Shown here: positions 1 through 8,355 of the stretch, piece by piece
Numbering within the stretch: position 1 is the first letter of the stretch
How the letters are laid out: every line of letters begins with the position of its first letter
NCBI RefSeq assembly: GCF_000429085.1
Contig: NZ_AUBE01000014.1
Coordinates: 62,001-126,000 of the forward strand
From: Streptomyces flavidovirens DSM 40150
GTDB lineage: Bacteria; Actinomycetota; Actinomycetes; Streptomycetales; Streptomycetaceae
DNA length: 64,000 nucleotides
Direction of reading: 5' to 3'
Made by a program: the position numbers and the translations under genes
Notes under the pieces: generated by a model
Database searches by the model: none
Seen by the model: the letters and a program-made list of their open reading frames with translations, nothing else
Told to the model about the DNA's origin: nothing

Positions 1-500
1 CGATGCTCGGCTGGGGCGTGCACTCCTCGTACGCCGCGATGTGGCCGCCGTTCATCGCCCTCGGCCTCGGCGTCGGCATGGTGATGGCCGCCTCCTCCGA
101 CGCCATCGTCGGCAACGCGCCCGTCAAGGACGCAGGCGTGGCGGGCGGCCTCCAGGCCACGGCACTCCAGGTAGGCGGGGCGCTCGGCACGTCCGTACTC
201 GTCTCCCTGATCAGCAGCCGGGTCGGCTCCACCCTGACCGGCGAGCTGGCGGGCGCCGGAGTGCCCGCGCCCATGGCCGAGCAGCTGCACGAGGCCAAGG
301 ACGCGGTGGCGATGGGCGTCGCGCCGGTCAGCGGTGACATGCCCGCGCAGCTCAAGGCCGCGGTGATCGAGGGCAGCGGCCAGGCGTTCATCAACGGCGT
401 ACACACCGCTGCCCTCGTCACCGGCGTGCTGTGCGTGGCCGGTGCGGTCCTCGCCGCGGCCGGCGTACGACGGAACCCGCAGACCACTGGGCATCGCTGA
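1..500 (+). CDS. MFS transporter, DHA2 (EmrB/QacA-like) family, C-terminal fragment
   Basis: This is the C-terminal part of a proton-driven multidrug exporter; the rest lies left of the window. The 165 visible residues hold three hydrophobic stretches: around residues 10-30 (WPPFIALGLGVGMVMAAS), around 48-70 (LQVGGALGTSVLVSLIS), and a final one near 135-155 (AALVTGVLCVAGAVLAAAG). The A-G-x-x-N/Q-A-T-x-Q-x-G-G-x-x-G motif before the penultimate helices is typical of 14-helix DHA2 exporters. It ends 7 nt from the convergent metallo-hydrolase gene. The substrate cannot be told from this fragment. The reading frame is open to the window edge, so the start is not visible. Confidence 0.85.
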   Translation, partial: MLGWGVHSSYAAMWPPFIALGLGVGMVMAASSDAIVGNAPVKDAGVAGGLQATALQVGGALGTSVLVSLISSRVGSTLTGELAGAGVPAPMAEQLHEAKDAVAMGVAPVSGDMPAQLKAAVIEGSGQAFINGVHTAALVTGVLCVAGAVLAAAGVRRNPQTTGHR

Positions 501-507
501 GGGTGGG

Positions 508-1511
508 TCAGGACCTGCCGACGGGGAGCTGGAGCAGGTCCTCGCCGACGACGAGCAGGTGTTCCCGCAGCGGATCGCCGATCTCCGCCGGCAGGGTCGC
601 GACGAGCTGGTCGACGAACACGGGGTCGATGACCTCGTGGACCAGGTAGTCGGCGTCCTGCGCCAGGTCGATGAGGTTGTCACTGACCCCGGTGTCCCCG
701 GAGAACACGACCGAGCCGTCCGGGGTGTCGAACCGGTAGGCGAAGGCGGGTGCTGTGGGGTGGTGGTCGACCAGCGTGGCGGTGACCTGGACGTCGGCGT
801 CCTCCCACACCGGGACGGGAGAGGCGAGCCTCGGCGGCTTGCCCTGCGGGTCGATGGTCCATGTACCGGACAGGTCGATGTCGTGTACGGAGAACAGGGC
901 GTCCGGGCTGGTGAAGTTGCTGTCCCGCGCCCGGTCGTTGAAATCGTTCGCGAACGTCTGCCGCAGGTAGCCGGTCATGGCGGAGATCCCCGGTGTGGGG
1001 TCGTCCGGGTTGAACACCGGTGCGCGGGCCTGCCCGGCGGGAAGACCCGAGGCAGGGTGCCGCGGTCTCCCGGCCCGAACACCTCGATCGCGGGCAGGGT
1101 ACGCCCCACGGTGTTCATCGGTCCGGTCGCGTAGAGAGCGGGCCAGTCGGTGACGTGATCGCTGTGCAGGTGGGTCAGGAAGACGGCCCGTACAGCCGAC
1201 AGGGAGGAGCCGAGGCCGCTGCGCCCGCCGAGACCGCTCTGGACAAGTCGCTGCTGCGCGCCCGCCCCCAGGTCCACGAGGTGGACTCGCCCCCGGTGGA
1301 CCACGGCGCTGGAGACACCGCACCGCGCTCCGTCGATCCAGGCCGGCCCGCCCGCCGTCCCCAGGAGCACAAGACGTGTCCGGTGCCCGTCGGCTCCGGG
1401 ACGGCGCCGCACGGATCGTGCGGCGGCCGGGCTCGGGAAGGGAGTCCCCTTGGCTGAGGACCCGCGCGACGACATCACACACAGTGGACACACTCCTTGC
1501 TCGCTGGACAT
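508..1511 (-). pseudogene. Metallo-beta-lactamase-fold hydrolase, frameshifted
   Basis: The MBL fold is split over two minus-strand frames. The upstream half (from about 1511) has LVLLGTAGGP and the zinc motif HLHSDH (T-H-L-H-S-D-H-V), then GPGDRGTLPRVFPPGRP. The downstream half continues in another frame from about 1040 with PVFNPDDPTPG, FSGDTG and a final VLVHEV-like strand. A one-base loss (or two-base gain) near 1030-1045 explains the break, so the gene is either decayed or carries a sequencing error. Intact relatives are about 300-350 aa, secreted or cytoplasmic hydrolases of esters or lactones. It lies 18 nt behind the MFS gene and was probably its co-transcribed partner. The true start is uncertain: there are in-frame candidates at 1511 and about 1475. 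Confidence 0.7.
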
Positions 1512-1529
1512 GACATGAAGAGGGACCGG

Positions 1530-2825
1530 CTACTTCTGGGGGGCACTCCCCGCAGCGCCGGCCGCCGCCCCGCGACGGAGGAAGAGCAGCAGTACGCCGC
1601 CCACCGCCGCCGAGGTGAGTCCGAGGACGCCGACGGCCGCGGCCAGGCTGCCTGCGAGGCCGTCCAGGGCCAGCAGTGCGAGCGGGCACACGAACTCGCC
1701 GCCGAAGAACGCGGCCAGCCACAGTCCGGTGCCCCGGCCGCGGTCCGCGTAGTCGAGCTTGGACATGGCCAGGGTGAGGAGCGAGGGCAGGAGGACGCCC
1801 GTTCCGAAGCAGTTGAGGACGGCTCCGACGATCAGAACAATGGGGTTGCCGGCGAGGGCCATCACGACGAATCCGGCCGCGCACAGTGCGAATACGGCGG
1901 GGAGCCTGCGCGCCGGCGTGCCGGAGAACTTGGTGAAGGCGATGGAGCCGGTCACGGTCGCGGCGCTCGCGATCGCGGTGGCCGCCCCGATGGCGCCCGT
2001 GGATTCCACCCCCAAGTCGTCCATCAGGTACGCCATTTCGACCGGAACGGTGTAGAAGACCATGGCGCCGAACACGGTCAGCCCGCAGATCCCCGCCAGC
2101 CGCCGCACCGGAAACGGACTCGGCCGTTGCGACGCACCCGACGCACCGGCGGAAGCTGCCTCACCGCCGGACTGCCGCTTGGGAAGGAAGGCGGCCATGA
2201 CGGGAGCGATCAGCAGGCTGACGGCGTAGATCCAGAACGGGGCCCGCCAGCCCGCCGAACCCACCACTCCGCCGAGTACGAAGAAGGCCGTCGCGGAGGC
2301 GGAGGCGCACATCGTCTGCAGAGCGAGGTAGCGGTCCCGCACGCGCCCGCTGTAGTAGTCGCCGATCAGCGTGGTGCAGCAGGTCATGATCGCCGCCTCG
2401 ACGACACCGACCAGTGCCCGACTCGCGACGATCGGCCCGAGGGAATCGAGCCACAGCGGGGCGGTGCCGAAGACGGCGTACAGCACGGTCGCGACGACCA
2501 ACAGCCGTTTGCGGCCCAGCCGGTCCACGATCACGCCGGCGAATGGGGCGAGCAGGGCGAGCGCGAGGGCCGGAATCGTCAGTGCGACGGGAACCAGCGC
2601 TTTCGCGCCGGCCACACCTTCGAAGTGGTCCTGCATCCTCGGCAGCACCGGAGCGATGAGGACCGCGCCCAGAATCGGCAGACAGCTGCCGGCCATCAGC
2701 AGCGTTACGCGCAGCCGATGCGCCGCACCGGAAGGCGCCGCGGCGCCCGGCGTACCGGCGTCCACGACGGGGGACGGGGCGGGGATCGGGGTGGCGGGCG
2801 GGGAGGGGGAAACCGGTTCGGGCAT
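1530..2825 (-). CDS. MFS transporter (12-TM, sugar/aromatic-type)
   Basis: This predicted inner-membrane secondary transporter has 431 residues. A Pro/Ser/Ala-rich N-terminal tail of about 35 residues precedes the first helix (VTLLMAGSCLPILGAVLIAP). The MFS loop 2-3 signature is present as G-V-I-V-D-R-L-G-R-K-R. About twelve hydrophobic helices follow, and the C-terminal tail is short and Ala-rich. I chose ATG 2825 because GGAG lies 8 nt upstream and the longer frame upstream is low-complexity repeat DNA. The gene follows the LysR gene on the same strand and sits opposite the aromatic operon, so uptake or export of the aromatic substrate is a reasonable inference. Substrate specificity is not readable from sequence. 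Confidence 0.85.
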   Translation of the reverse strand: MPEPVSPSPPATPIPAPSPVVDAGTPGAAAPSGAAHRLRVTLLMAGSCLPILGAVLIAPVLPRMQDHFEGVAGAKALVPVALTIPALALALLAPFAGVIVDRLGRKRLLVVATVLYAVFGTAPLWLDSLGPIVASRALVGVVEAAIMTCCTTLIGDYYSGRVRDRYLALQTMCASASATAFFVLGGVVGSAGWRAPFWIYAVSLLIAPVMAAFLPKRQSGGEAASAGASGASQRPSPFPVRRLAGICGLTVFGAMVFYTVPVEMAYLMDDLGVESTGAIGAATAIASAATVTGSIAFTKFSGTPARRLPAVFALCAAGFVVMALAGNPIVLIVGAVLNCFGTGVLLPSLLTLAMSKLDYADRGRGTGLWLAAFFGGEFVCPLALLALDGLAGSLAAAVGVLGLTSAAVGGVLLLFLRRGAAAGAAGSAPQK

Positions 2826-2880
2826 ACGAGGCTCCACATGGCGGCAACAGGAGGGAAGACGGCCTCCCCGCGACCCAGGA

Positions 2881-2931
2881 CACGCGACCAGTACGCGCGA
2901 CCACGACGCGCGATCACGACGCGCGACCAGG
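2881..2931. repeat. Short tandem repeat, about 4 x 13 bp
   Basis: Four imperfect 13-bp units of the type ACGCGCGACCACG run head to tail between the LysR and MFS genes. The first copy is diverged; the other three differ from each other by one to three bases. They sit in the roughly 240-nt gap upstream of the MFS start. No function is evident. Slippage is the likely origin, although an array of binding sites cannot be excluded. Confidence 0.6.
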
Positions 2932-3065
2932 ACACCCAACGCCCCGGACCTCGTCGCACCTGCGGGGAAACGGCCCGGCAGGAGCGGGCCTCGGCAACTG
3001 TCACGACTATGCGCGAGGCCGTCAGTGCCGCCCAGCCCCTGATCCATCGATATCCCGGATGCACG

Positions 3066-3995
3066 TCATTCGGGCCGTGGATTCACCGGGCGCGAAGACG
3101 CGGCGACAGCGACTCGCCCCGCCGTCTCGCGAAGCCAGATATGGGCGGCGTCGTGCGTGTGCACGGGATGCCACCACAGGGCCTCCTGGACGGGTACCGC
3201 TTCGTAAGGGCACTCCATGACGCGTACGGGAGCCACTCCCCGCAGCCGGTCGGCGAGGAGCTCCTGGATGAGGGCGATGCGGCGGGTCCCGGCGACGAGC
3301 CAGGGCAGCGCCTGAAAGCTGTCGACGGAGACCTCCGTCCTGGGTTCGATGCCCAGCATGCCGAGCTGCCGGACCGCGGGTGCGTCGTACGTGCGCTGGT
3401 AGGTCACCCACGGCAGGCGGCGCAGGTCGTCGAGTGTGAGGCGTTCGCCCACGTCGGGATGGTCGTCGGAGACGAGGAAGACCCAGCGGTCGCGGTACAG
3501 CTCGACCGTGGGGAAGCCACTGATGACGCCGTGCGGCATGAGCAGTCCGTCGGCCGTGCTCAGCAGCGTCCCGGTGTGCTCGGTGACGTCCGTGGGCGTC
3601 TGCCGGAAGCGCAGCCGGATGCCCGGAGCCTCGGCGTGGACCGTGCGGGCCAGCTCGGCGCCGAAGACCGCCACGGCGTAGTCGGAGGCGACGAGAGTGA
3701 ACGTGTGGGTTTCATGGGCCGGATCGAAGTCGGCCTGACTGGTGAAGACGCGTTCCAGCAGATCGCAGGCGGTGGCCGTCCGGGCGAGGAGGACCTGCCC
3801 CAGGGCGGTCAGTTCGTACCGGCTGCCGACGCGGGAGAGCAGGTCGTCGTCGAAGTGACGGCGCAACCGGGCCAGTGCGGCGCTCATGGCGGGCTGGCTG
3901 AGTCCGACGCGCTGCCCGGCACGCGTGACGCTGCGCTCCTCCAGGAGGGCTCTGAGAGCAGTGACGAGGTTCAGGTCCAGGCTGGCCAGGTTCAT
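3066..3995 (-). CDS. LysR-family transcriptional regulator
   Basis: This 309-aa protein is a full-length LysR regulator. The N-terminal winged helix (residues about 1-65) carries the family pattern LDLNLVTALRALLEERSVTRAG followed by S-Q-P-A-M-S-A-A-L-A-R-L-R. The C-terminal half is the effector-binding periplasmic-fold domain. ATG 3995 was preferred to the upstream ATG because GGGGAAG lies just ahead and LysR proteins begin near the first helix. It is divergent from the FAH/cyclase/monooxygenase operon, with 134 nt between the starts. It is therefore the probable activator of that operon and of the MFS gene downstream, responding to a pathway compound. The C-terminal tail is Arg-rich, with no other oddity. 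Confidence 0.9.
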   Translation of the reverse strand: MNLASLDLNLVTALRALLEERSVTRAGQRVGLSQPAMSAALARLRRHFDDDLLSRVGSRYELTALGQVLLARTATACDLLERVFTSQADFDPAHETHTFTLVASDYAVAVFGAELARTVHAEAPGIRLRFRQTPTDVTEHTGTLLSTADGLLMPHGVISGFPTVELYRDRWVFLVSDDHPDVGERLTLDDLRRLPWVTYQRTYDAPAVRQLGMLGIEPRTEVSVDSFQALPWLVAGTRRIALIQELLADRLRGVAPVRVMECPYEAVPVQEALWWHPVHTHDAAHIWLRETAGRVAVAASSRPVNPRPE

Positions 3996-4042
3996 GGTGC
4001 TTCCCCAGGTGCGATGGCTGCGCCGCCGCTTCATTCACGGCG

Positions 4043-4059
4043 TGGATGGAATGCATCCA
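4043..4059. promoter_or_regulatory. Candidate LysR operator (palindrome TGGATG-N5-CATCCA)
   Basis: A perfect 6-bp inverted repeat with a 5-nt spacer lies between the divergent LysR and FAH genes. It contains two overlapping T-N11-A arrangements, the loose signature of LysR-type boxes. It is 48 nt from the LysR start and 71 nt from the FAH start, a usual place for such a site. Binding by the adjacent regulator is inferred. Confidence 0.5.
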
Positions 4060-4129
4060 ACGAATCGACTTCCCTTATCCGTGGTGCGCGGGCCAGATTA
4101 GTCCCATCGCCATTCGGGAGGACATCTTC

Positions 4130-5128
4130 GTGAAACCCGCAGCATCTTCCGCACTTTTCTCCGGGCCTTTCGCGCTCGGTACGTTCTCCGTCCGTGGATC
4201 CGGCACCCCCGCCTACCCCGGCCTGGTAACACCCGAGAGTGAGGTACTCGACCTGCGCGCGGCGCTGGACGACCCGGAGTTGACCGTACGGACGCTCCTG
4301 GAGCGCTGGGACACCCTGCTGCCACGCCTGCGCGACCTCGCCGCCTCCCGGACAGGGGACCGGCGACCGCTCGACGAGCTGAACGTGCACGCCCCGGTCG
4401 AGCCGCGGCAGGTCTTCCAGTCCGGCGCCAACTACCGGCAGCACGTCATCGATCTGGAGATGGCGCACCGTTCGCCCGACGACCCGCGCACGGAGGGCGA
4501 GGCACGGGCCGAGATCGCGGAGATCATGGACCGGCGCGCCGCGGAGGACCTTCCGTACGTGTTCATCGGCCTGCCCAGCGCGATCACCGGCCCGTACGAC
4601 GACGTGGTCCTGCCCGACTGGTGCGAGAAGCCGGACTGGGAACTGGAGCTGGCCGTGGTCATCGGCAAGCCGGCCCACCGGGTGCCGGTCGAGGACGCCC
4701 TGTCGTACGTCGCCGGCTACACCATCGCCAACGACCTGACCGACCGCGCTTCCGTCTTCCGCCGGGACATGCCCGCCATCGGCACCGACTGGCTGCGCTG
4801 CAAGAACGCCCCCGGCTTCACCCCGCTCGGCCCCTACCTGGTCCCGGCCGAGTCCCTCGCCGACCCGTCCGACCTCCAGGTCACGCTGAAGCTGAACGGC
4901 GAGACCATGCAGGACGAGTCCACCAAGGACATGATCTTCGGCGTCGCGCGCCTGATTTCGTACGTCTCCCAGACGGCCCGGCTCCTGCCCGGCGACCTGG
5001 TGCTGACGGGCAGCCCGGCCGGCAACGGCATCCACTGGGGCCGGCTGCTGCGCGACGGTGACGTCATGGAGGGCTCGATCACCGGACTCGGTACGCAGCG
5101 CACACGCTGTATCGCGGAGCAGGCATGA
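4130..5128 (+). CDS. Fumarylacetoacetate hydrolase (FAH) family protein, first gene of aromatic operon
   Basis: This 332-aa protein has the FAH fold used for hydrolytic C-C cleavage, decarboxylation or isomerisation of oxo-acids in aromatic catabolism. The N-terminal 100 residues form the small domain. The catalytic core follows with Q-S-G-A-N-Y-R-Q-H, the acidic metal ligands in W-E-L-E-L-A-V-V-I-G-K, N-D-L-T-D-R, and the closing L-T-G-S-P-A-G-N-G. GTG 4130 has GGGAGGA 7-8 nt upstream, whereas the longer reading from 4046 runs through the probable operator. The stop overlaps the cyclase start (ATGA). In this operon it would act after ring opening. Which of the FAH reactions it performs cannot be told. 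Confidence 0.88.
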   Translation: MKPAASSALFSGPFALGTFSVRGSGTPAYPGLVTPESEVLDLRAALDDPELTVRTLLERWDTLLPRLRDLAASRTGDRRPLDELNVHAPVEPRQVFQSGANYRQHVIDLEMAHRSPDDPRTEGEARAEIAEIMDRRAAEDLPYVFIGLPSAITGPYDDVVLPDWCEKPDWELELAVVIGKPAHRVPVEDALSYVAGYTIANDLTDRASVFRRDMPAIGTDWLRCKNAPGFTPLGPYLVPAESLADPSDLQVTLKLNGETMQDESTKDMIFGVARLISYVSQTARLLPGDLVLTGSPAGNGIHWGRLLRDGDVMEGSITGLGTQRTRCIAEQA

Positions 5129-6087
5129 ACCTCGACCGTACGGATCCAGAGGGCGCGATAGCCGAGTCCGCCAAGGCGTGCTCCAACTGGGGGCGTTGGG
5201 GCGCGGACGACGTGCTCGGCACGCTCAACTTCCTGGACGCCGCCAAGCGGCGCGAGGGCGCCGCGCTCGTCCGCAGGGGTGTGAGCTTCTCGCTGTCGCA
5301 GCGCTTCGACATGAACGGACCGCAGAAGGGCTGGCGCAGGCGCACCAACCCGGTCCACACCATGCTGGACACGGGCACCGACGCGGCCCTGGGCAACCAG
5401 GGCTTCCCGCACGGCATCGGCGGCGCCGACGACGTGATCGCCATGCCGTTGCAGTGCTCCACCCAGTGGGACGGGCTCGGGCACATCTTCGACCACGGCA
5501 AGGCGTGGAACGGACGCCCCGCCGAGAAAGTCGTCACCTCCGACGGCGACCGGGTCACCGGCATCGAGCACATGGCCCCGTACGTCGCCGGGCGCGGCGT
5601 ACTCCTGGACGTCGGCCGGGTCATCGGCGGGGACGGTGAACTGCCCGACGGCTTCGCCGTCACCGAGGATCACCTCACCGCCACGGCCGAGGCGCACGGC
5701 GTCACCGTCGGCCGAGGCGACATCGTCGTCGTACGCACCGGGCAGCTCGCCCGTGCCCGGCGGGAGGGATGGGGCGACTACGCGGGCGGGCCCGCGCCCG
5801 GTCTGTCCTTCACCACGGCCGGCTGGCTGCACCGCACCGAAATCGCCGCGATCGCCACCGACACCTGGGGCTTCGAGGTCCGGCCCAACGAGTTCGACCA
5901 CGCCTTCCAGCCGCTGCACCAGGTCGCCATCCCCAACATGGGCCTGCTGATCGGTGAGATGTGGGACCCGGACGCCCTCGCCAGGGACTGCGCGGACGAC
6001 GGGGTGTACGAGTTCTGGCTCACCGCCGCGCCCTTGCCCATCACCGGAGCCGTCGGCTCCCCGGTCAGCCCGATCGCCGTGAAGTAG
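5125..6087 (+). CDS. Cyclase-family hydrolase (kynurenine formamidase/isatin hydrolase superfamily, PF04199)
   Basis: At 320 aa it fits the large branch of the cyclase family, which includes metal-dependent amide or lactam hydrolases. The N-terminus S-N-W-G-R-W-G-A-D-D-x-L-G-T-L-N is highly typical. The metal-site region reads Q-C-S-T-Q-W-D-G-L-G-H-I-F, where the classical H-x-G-T-H-x-D-x-P-x-H motif is replaced by S-T-Q-W-D, a form common in this branch. It is translationally coupled to the preceding FAH gene. In a ring-degrading pathway it could open a lactone, lactam or formamide. The substrate is unknown. Confidence 0.85.
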   Translation: MNLDRTDPEGAIAESAKACSNWGRWGADDVLGTLNFLDAAKRREGAALVRRGVSFSLSQRFDMNGPQKGWRRRTNPVHTMLDTGTDAALGNQGFPHGIGGADDVIAMPLQCSTQWDGLGHIFDHGKAWNGRPAEKVVTSDGDRVTGIEHMAPYVAGRGVLLDVGRVIGGDGELPDGFAVTEDHLTATAEAHGVTVGRGDIVVVRTGQLARARREGWGDYAGGPAPGLSFTTAGWLHRTEIAAIATDTWGFEVRPNEFDHAFQPLHQVAIPNMGLLIGEMWDPDALARDCADDGVYEFWLTAAPLPITGAVGSPVSPIAVK

Positions 6088-6213
6088 CCCGAAGCGGGCC
6101 AGGTGCGGCGCGTTCTCGACAGCCGTACCGCCACCTGGCCTTTGACAGCACCGAGCCGGCCTCCAGTCGCCGCCCGGGGACGCGCGGCCCCTCACACGGG
6201 AGGAACCCCGAAC

Positions 6214-7344
6214 ATGACCCACACCCGTACCGCCCTGGTAGTCGGCGGAGGCACCGCCGGCAGCGCGCTCGCCGTCCTGCTCCGCAGGGCCGGTATCGCC
6301 GTCGACCTCGTCGAGGCCAAGGCCGACTGGAACGCCACGACCGGCTCCGGCATCACCCTTCAGGGCAACGCCCTGCGCGTCCTGCGCGAGATCGGCGTCC
6401 TGGAGCAGGTGAGCGCGCACGGCTTCAGCAGCGACGGTGTCACCATCGTCGCACCCGACGGCACCGAGATCTTCACGCAGCAGGACGTGCGCACCGGCGG
6501 CGACGACCTCCCGTCCACCGTCGGCATGCAGCGTCCCGCGTTGCAGAGGATCCTCATCGAGGCCGTACGGGCATCGGGCACCCGGGTCCGGCTCGGCTGC
6601 ACCATCGACAGGCTGACGCAGGACGCCAGGGGTGTCGACGTCTCCCTCACGGACGGCACGGCCGGCCGGTACGACCTGGTGGTCGCCGCCGACGGTCTGA
6701 ACTCCCGCACGCGCGAACTCATCGGTGTCACCGACAAGCCCGCCCCGACCGGCATGGCGATCTGGCGCACCCCCGCGCCCCTGCCGGCCGGCGTCACCCG
6801 CACCCATCTCGCGTACGGCGGCCCCGCCTACATCGCCGGGTTCTGCCCCACCAGCGACACCACCGTCTACGCCTACCTCGTCGAACCGAACCGCGACCGG
6901 GCATCCATCGACCCGGCGTCGTACGCCGAGGAGATGCGGCGCGCCGCCGAAGGCTACGGCGGGTTCTGGGACGAGATCCGGGCATCCATCACCGACCCGG
7001 CGCAGGTCAACTACACCTGGTTCGACCGGCATCTGGTCGAAGGCGCCTGGCACCGCGGCCGCGTGGTGCTCGTCGGTGACGCGGCCCATGCCTGCCCGCC
7101 CACCCTCGCCCAAGGCGCCGCCATGTCGCTGGAGGGCGTGTCCGTTCTCGCCGAACTGCTGAGCGCGCACGAGGCCTGGGACGACGAACTGCTGACCGCC
7201 TACCGCGACCGCCGCATGCCGCGCGTGCGGATGGTCGTCGACGCCTCCGTGCAGATCGGCCAGTGGCAGCTCGACGGCGTACGCGACGCGGGCGTACCCG
7301 GATTGATGGGCCGCACCCTCAACGCCCTGAAGGAACTCCCGTGA
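6214..7344 (+). CDS. FAD-dependent aromatic monooxygenase (PHBH/UbiH-type)
   Basis: This 376-aa class A flavoprotein hydroxylase inserts oxygen into an aromatic ring using NAD(P)H. The N-terminal dinucleotide motif G-G-G-T-A-G-S is at residues 10-16. The mid-protein motif V-A-A-D-G-L-N-S-R-T-R contacts the pyrophosphate and NAD(P)H. The C-terminal FAD ribityl motif is L-V-G-D-A-A-H-A-C-P-P. ATG 6214 follows GGGAGG at a normal distance; the longer frame adds an unrelated leader. There is a 126-nt gap before it and a GTGA overlap with the amidohydrolase after it. It probably makes the diol substrate for the extradiol dioxygenase two genes downstream. The specific ring compound is not identifiable. 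Confidence 0.9.
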   Translation: MTHTRTALVVGGGTAGSALAVLLRRAGIAVDLVEAKADWNATTGSGITLQGNALRVLREIGVLEQVSAHGFSSDGVTIVAPDGTEIFTQQDVRTGGDDLPSTVGMQRPALQRILIEAVRASGTRVRLGCTIDRLTQDARGVDVSLTDGTAGRYDLVVAADGLNSRTRELIGVTDKPAPTGMAIWRTPAPLPAGVTRTHLAYGGPAYIAGFCPTSDTTVYAYLVEPNRDRASIDPASYAEEMRRAAEGYGGFWDEIRASITDPAQVNYTWFDRHLVEGAWHRGRVVLVGDAAHACPPTLAQGAAMSLEGVSVLAELLSAHEAWDDELLTAYRDRRMPRVRMVVDASVQIGQWQLDGVRDAGVPGLMGRTLNALKELP

Positions 7345-8354
7345 ACGCGCTCACGACGACCGCCCCCACGGTGGACGTCCACGCCCACCTCCTGCTTCCC
7401 CAGGTGGAAGAGGCGGTGGCCGGACACCCCGCACTGGCCGAGGCCCGCAACCTCGACGCCCGCCGCAACGGGCCCGAGGCACTGGCCGTCAACGGCCCGA
7501 TGGTGCGCGACCGCATCCCACTGCTGACGGACGTCGACGAGCGACTCACCGCCATGGACGCGGCGGGCGTCGACGTACAGTTGGTGTCCCCCTCGCCGTC
7601 CCACTACCACTACTGGGCCGACGAGGAACTCGCCCGTACGCTATCTGAGTTGGCCAACACCGCCACCGCCGCCCACTGCGCCCAGGCCCCTGACCGGCTG
7701 TACGGCCTCGGCCTGGCGCCGCTCCAGCATCCCGAACTCGCCGTCGAAGCACTCGACCACGCCCTGGAGCAGGGCCTGCTGGGTGTCGAGATCTCCTCGC
7801 ACGCGCCGGGCCGGGAGCTGTCCCATCCGGCGTACGAGCCGCTGTGGGAACGCGCCGCCGACACGGGAGCGGTCATCTTCCTGCACCCCTTCGGCTGCAC
7901 CCTCGACGAGCGCCTCGACCGCTGGTACCTGTCCAACACCGTCGGCCAGCCCACCGAGAACGCCGTCGCGCTCTCCCACCTGATCTTCTCGGGCGTCCTG
8001 GACCGGCACCCGGACCTGAAGCTGCTAGCCGCGCACGGGGGCGGCTATCTCCCCACCCACATCGGCCGCTCCGACCACGCGTGGCGGGCCCGCGCCGACG
8101 CCCGTGGCTGCGCCCACGAGCCGAGCAGTTATCTGAAGCGCCTGTACTTCGACTCCCTGGTCCACGACCCGTACGTACTGCGGGAGTTGATCCGCGCCGC
8201 CGGACCGGACCGCGTCCTGCTCGGCTCCGACTACCCCTTTGACATGGGCACCGACGACCCGCTGGCCGCCCTGCGCGCCGCCGGCCTGCCCGATGCCGAC
8301 TTCCACGCCGTACGCGGAGCCAACGCGGCGGCTCTCCTCCTCCGGAAGGACTGA
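7341..8354 (+). CDS. Amidohydrolase family 2 protein (ACMSD-like decarboxylase/hydrolase)
   Basis: The 337-aa TIM-barrel protein belongs to the amidohydrolase_2 family, whose members include aminocarboxymuconate semialdehyde decarboxylase and resorcylate decarboxylases. Metal-site landmarks are V-D-V-H-A-H near residue 11, the histidine of F-L-H-P-F-G, the histidine of A-A-H-G-G-G-Y, and the aspartate of G-S-D-Y-P-F-D near the C-terminus. The start is GTG 7341, overlapping the monooxygenase stop by 4 nt. The protein's length and strands match ACMSD-type enzymes. A role as non-oxidative decarboxylase of the ring substrate or of a ring-opened semialdehyde is inferred from operon company. Confidence 0.87.
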   Translation: MNALTTTAPTVDVHAHLLLPQVEEAVAGHPALAEARNLDARRNGPEALAVNGPMVRDRIPLLTDVDERLTAMDAAGVDVQLVSPSPSHYHYWADEELARTLSELANTATAAHCAQAPDRLYGLGLAPLQHPELAVEALDHALEQGLLGVEISSHAPGRELSHPAYEPLWERAADTGAVIFLHPFGCTLDERLDRWYLSNTVGQPTENAVALSHLIFSGVLDRHPDLKLLAAHGGGYLPTHIGRSDHAWRARADARGCAHEPSSYLKRLYFDSLVHDPYVLRELIRAAGPDRVLLGSDYPFDMGTDDPLAALRAAGLPDADFHAVRGANAAALLLRKD

Positions 8355-8355
8355 C

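Noticed and set aside
2881..2931. Possible CRISPR-like array
   Set aside because: Units are 13 bp, contiguous and without spacers; no cas genes. It is a simple tandem repeat.
1497..4133. Very long plus-strand open frame (878 codons)
   Set aside because: It is Arg/Gly/Glu-rich and antisense to the MFS and LysR genes, which have clear domains and ribosome sites. Long antisense frames are normal in high-GC DNA.
4834..7170. 778-codon minus-strand frame across the FAH, cyclase and monooxygenase genes
   Set aside because: Antisense to three well-supported genes; no domain or ribosome site.
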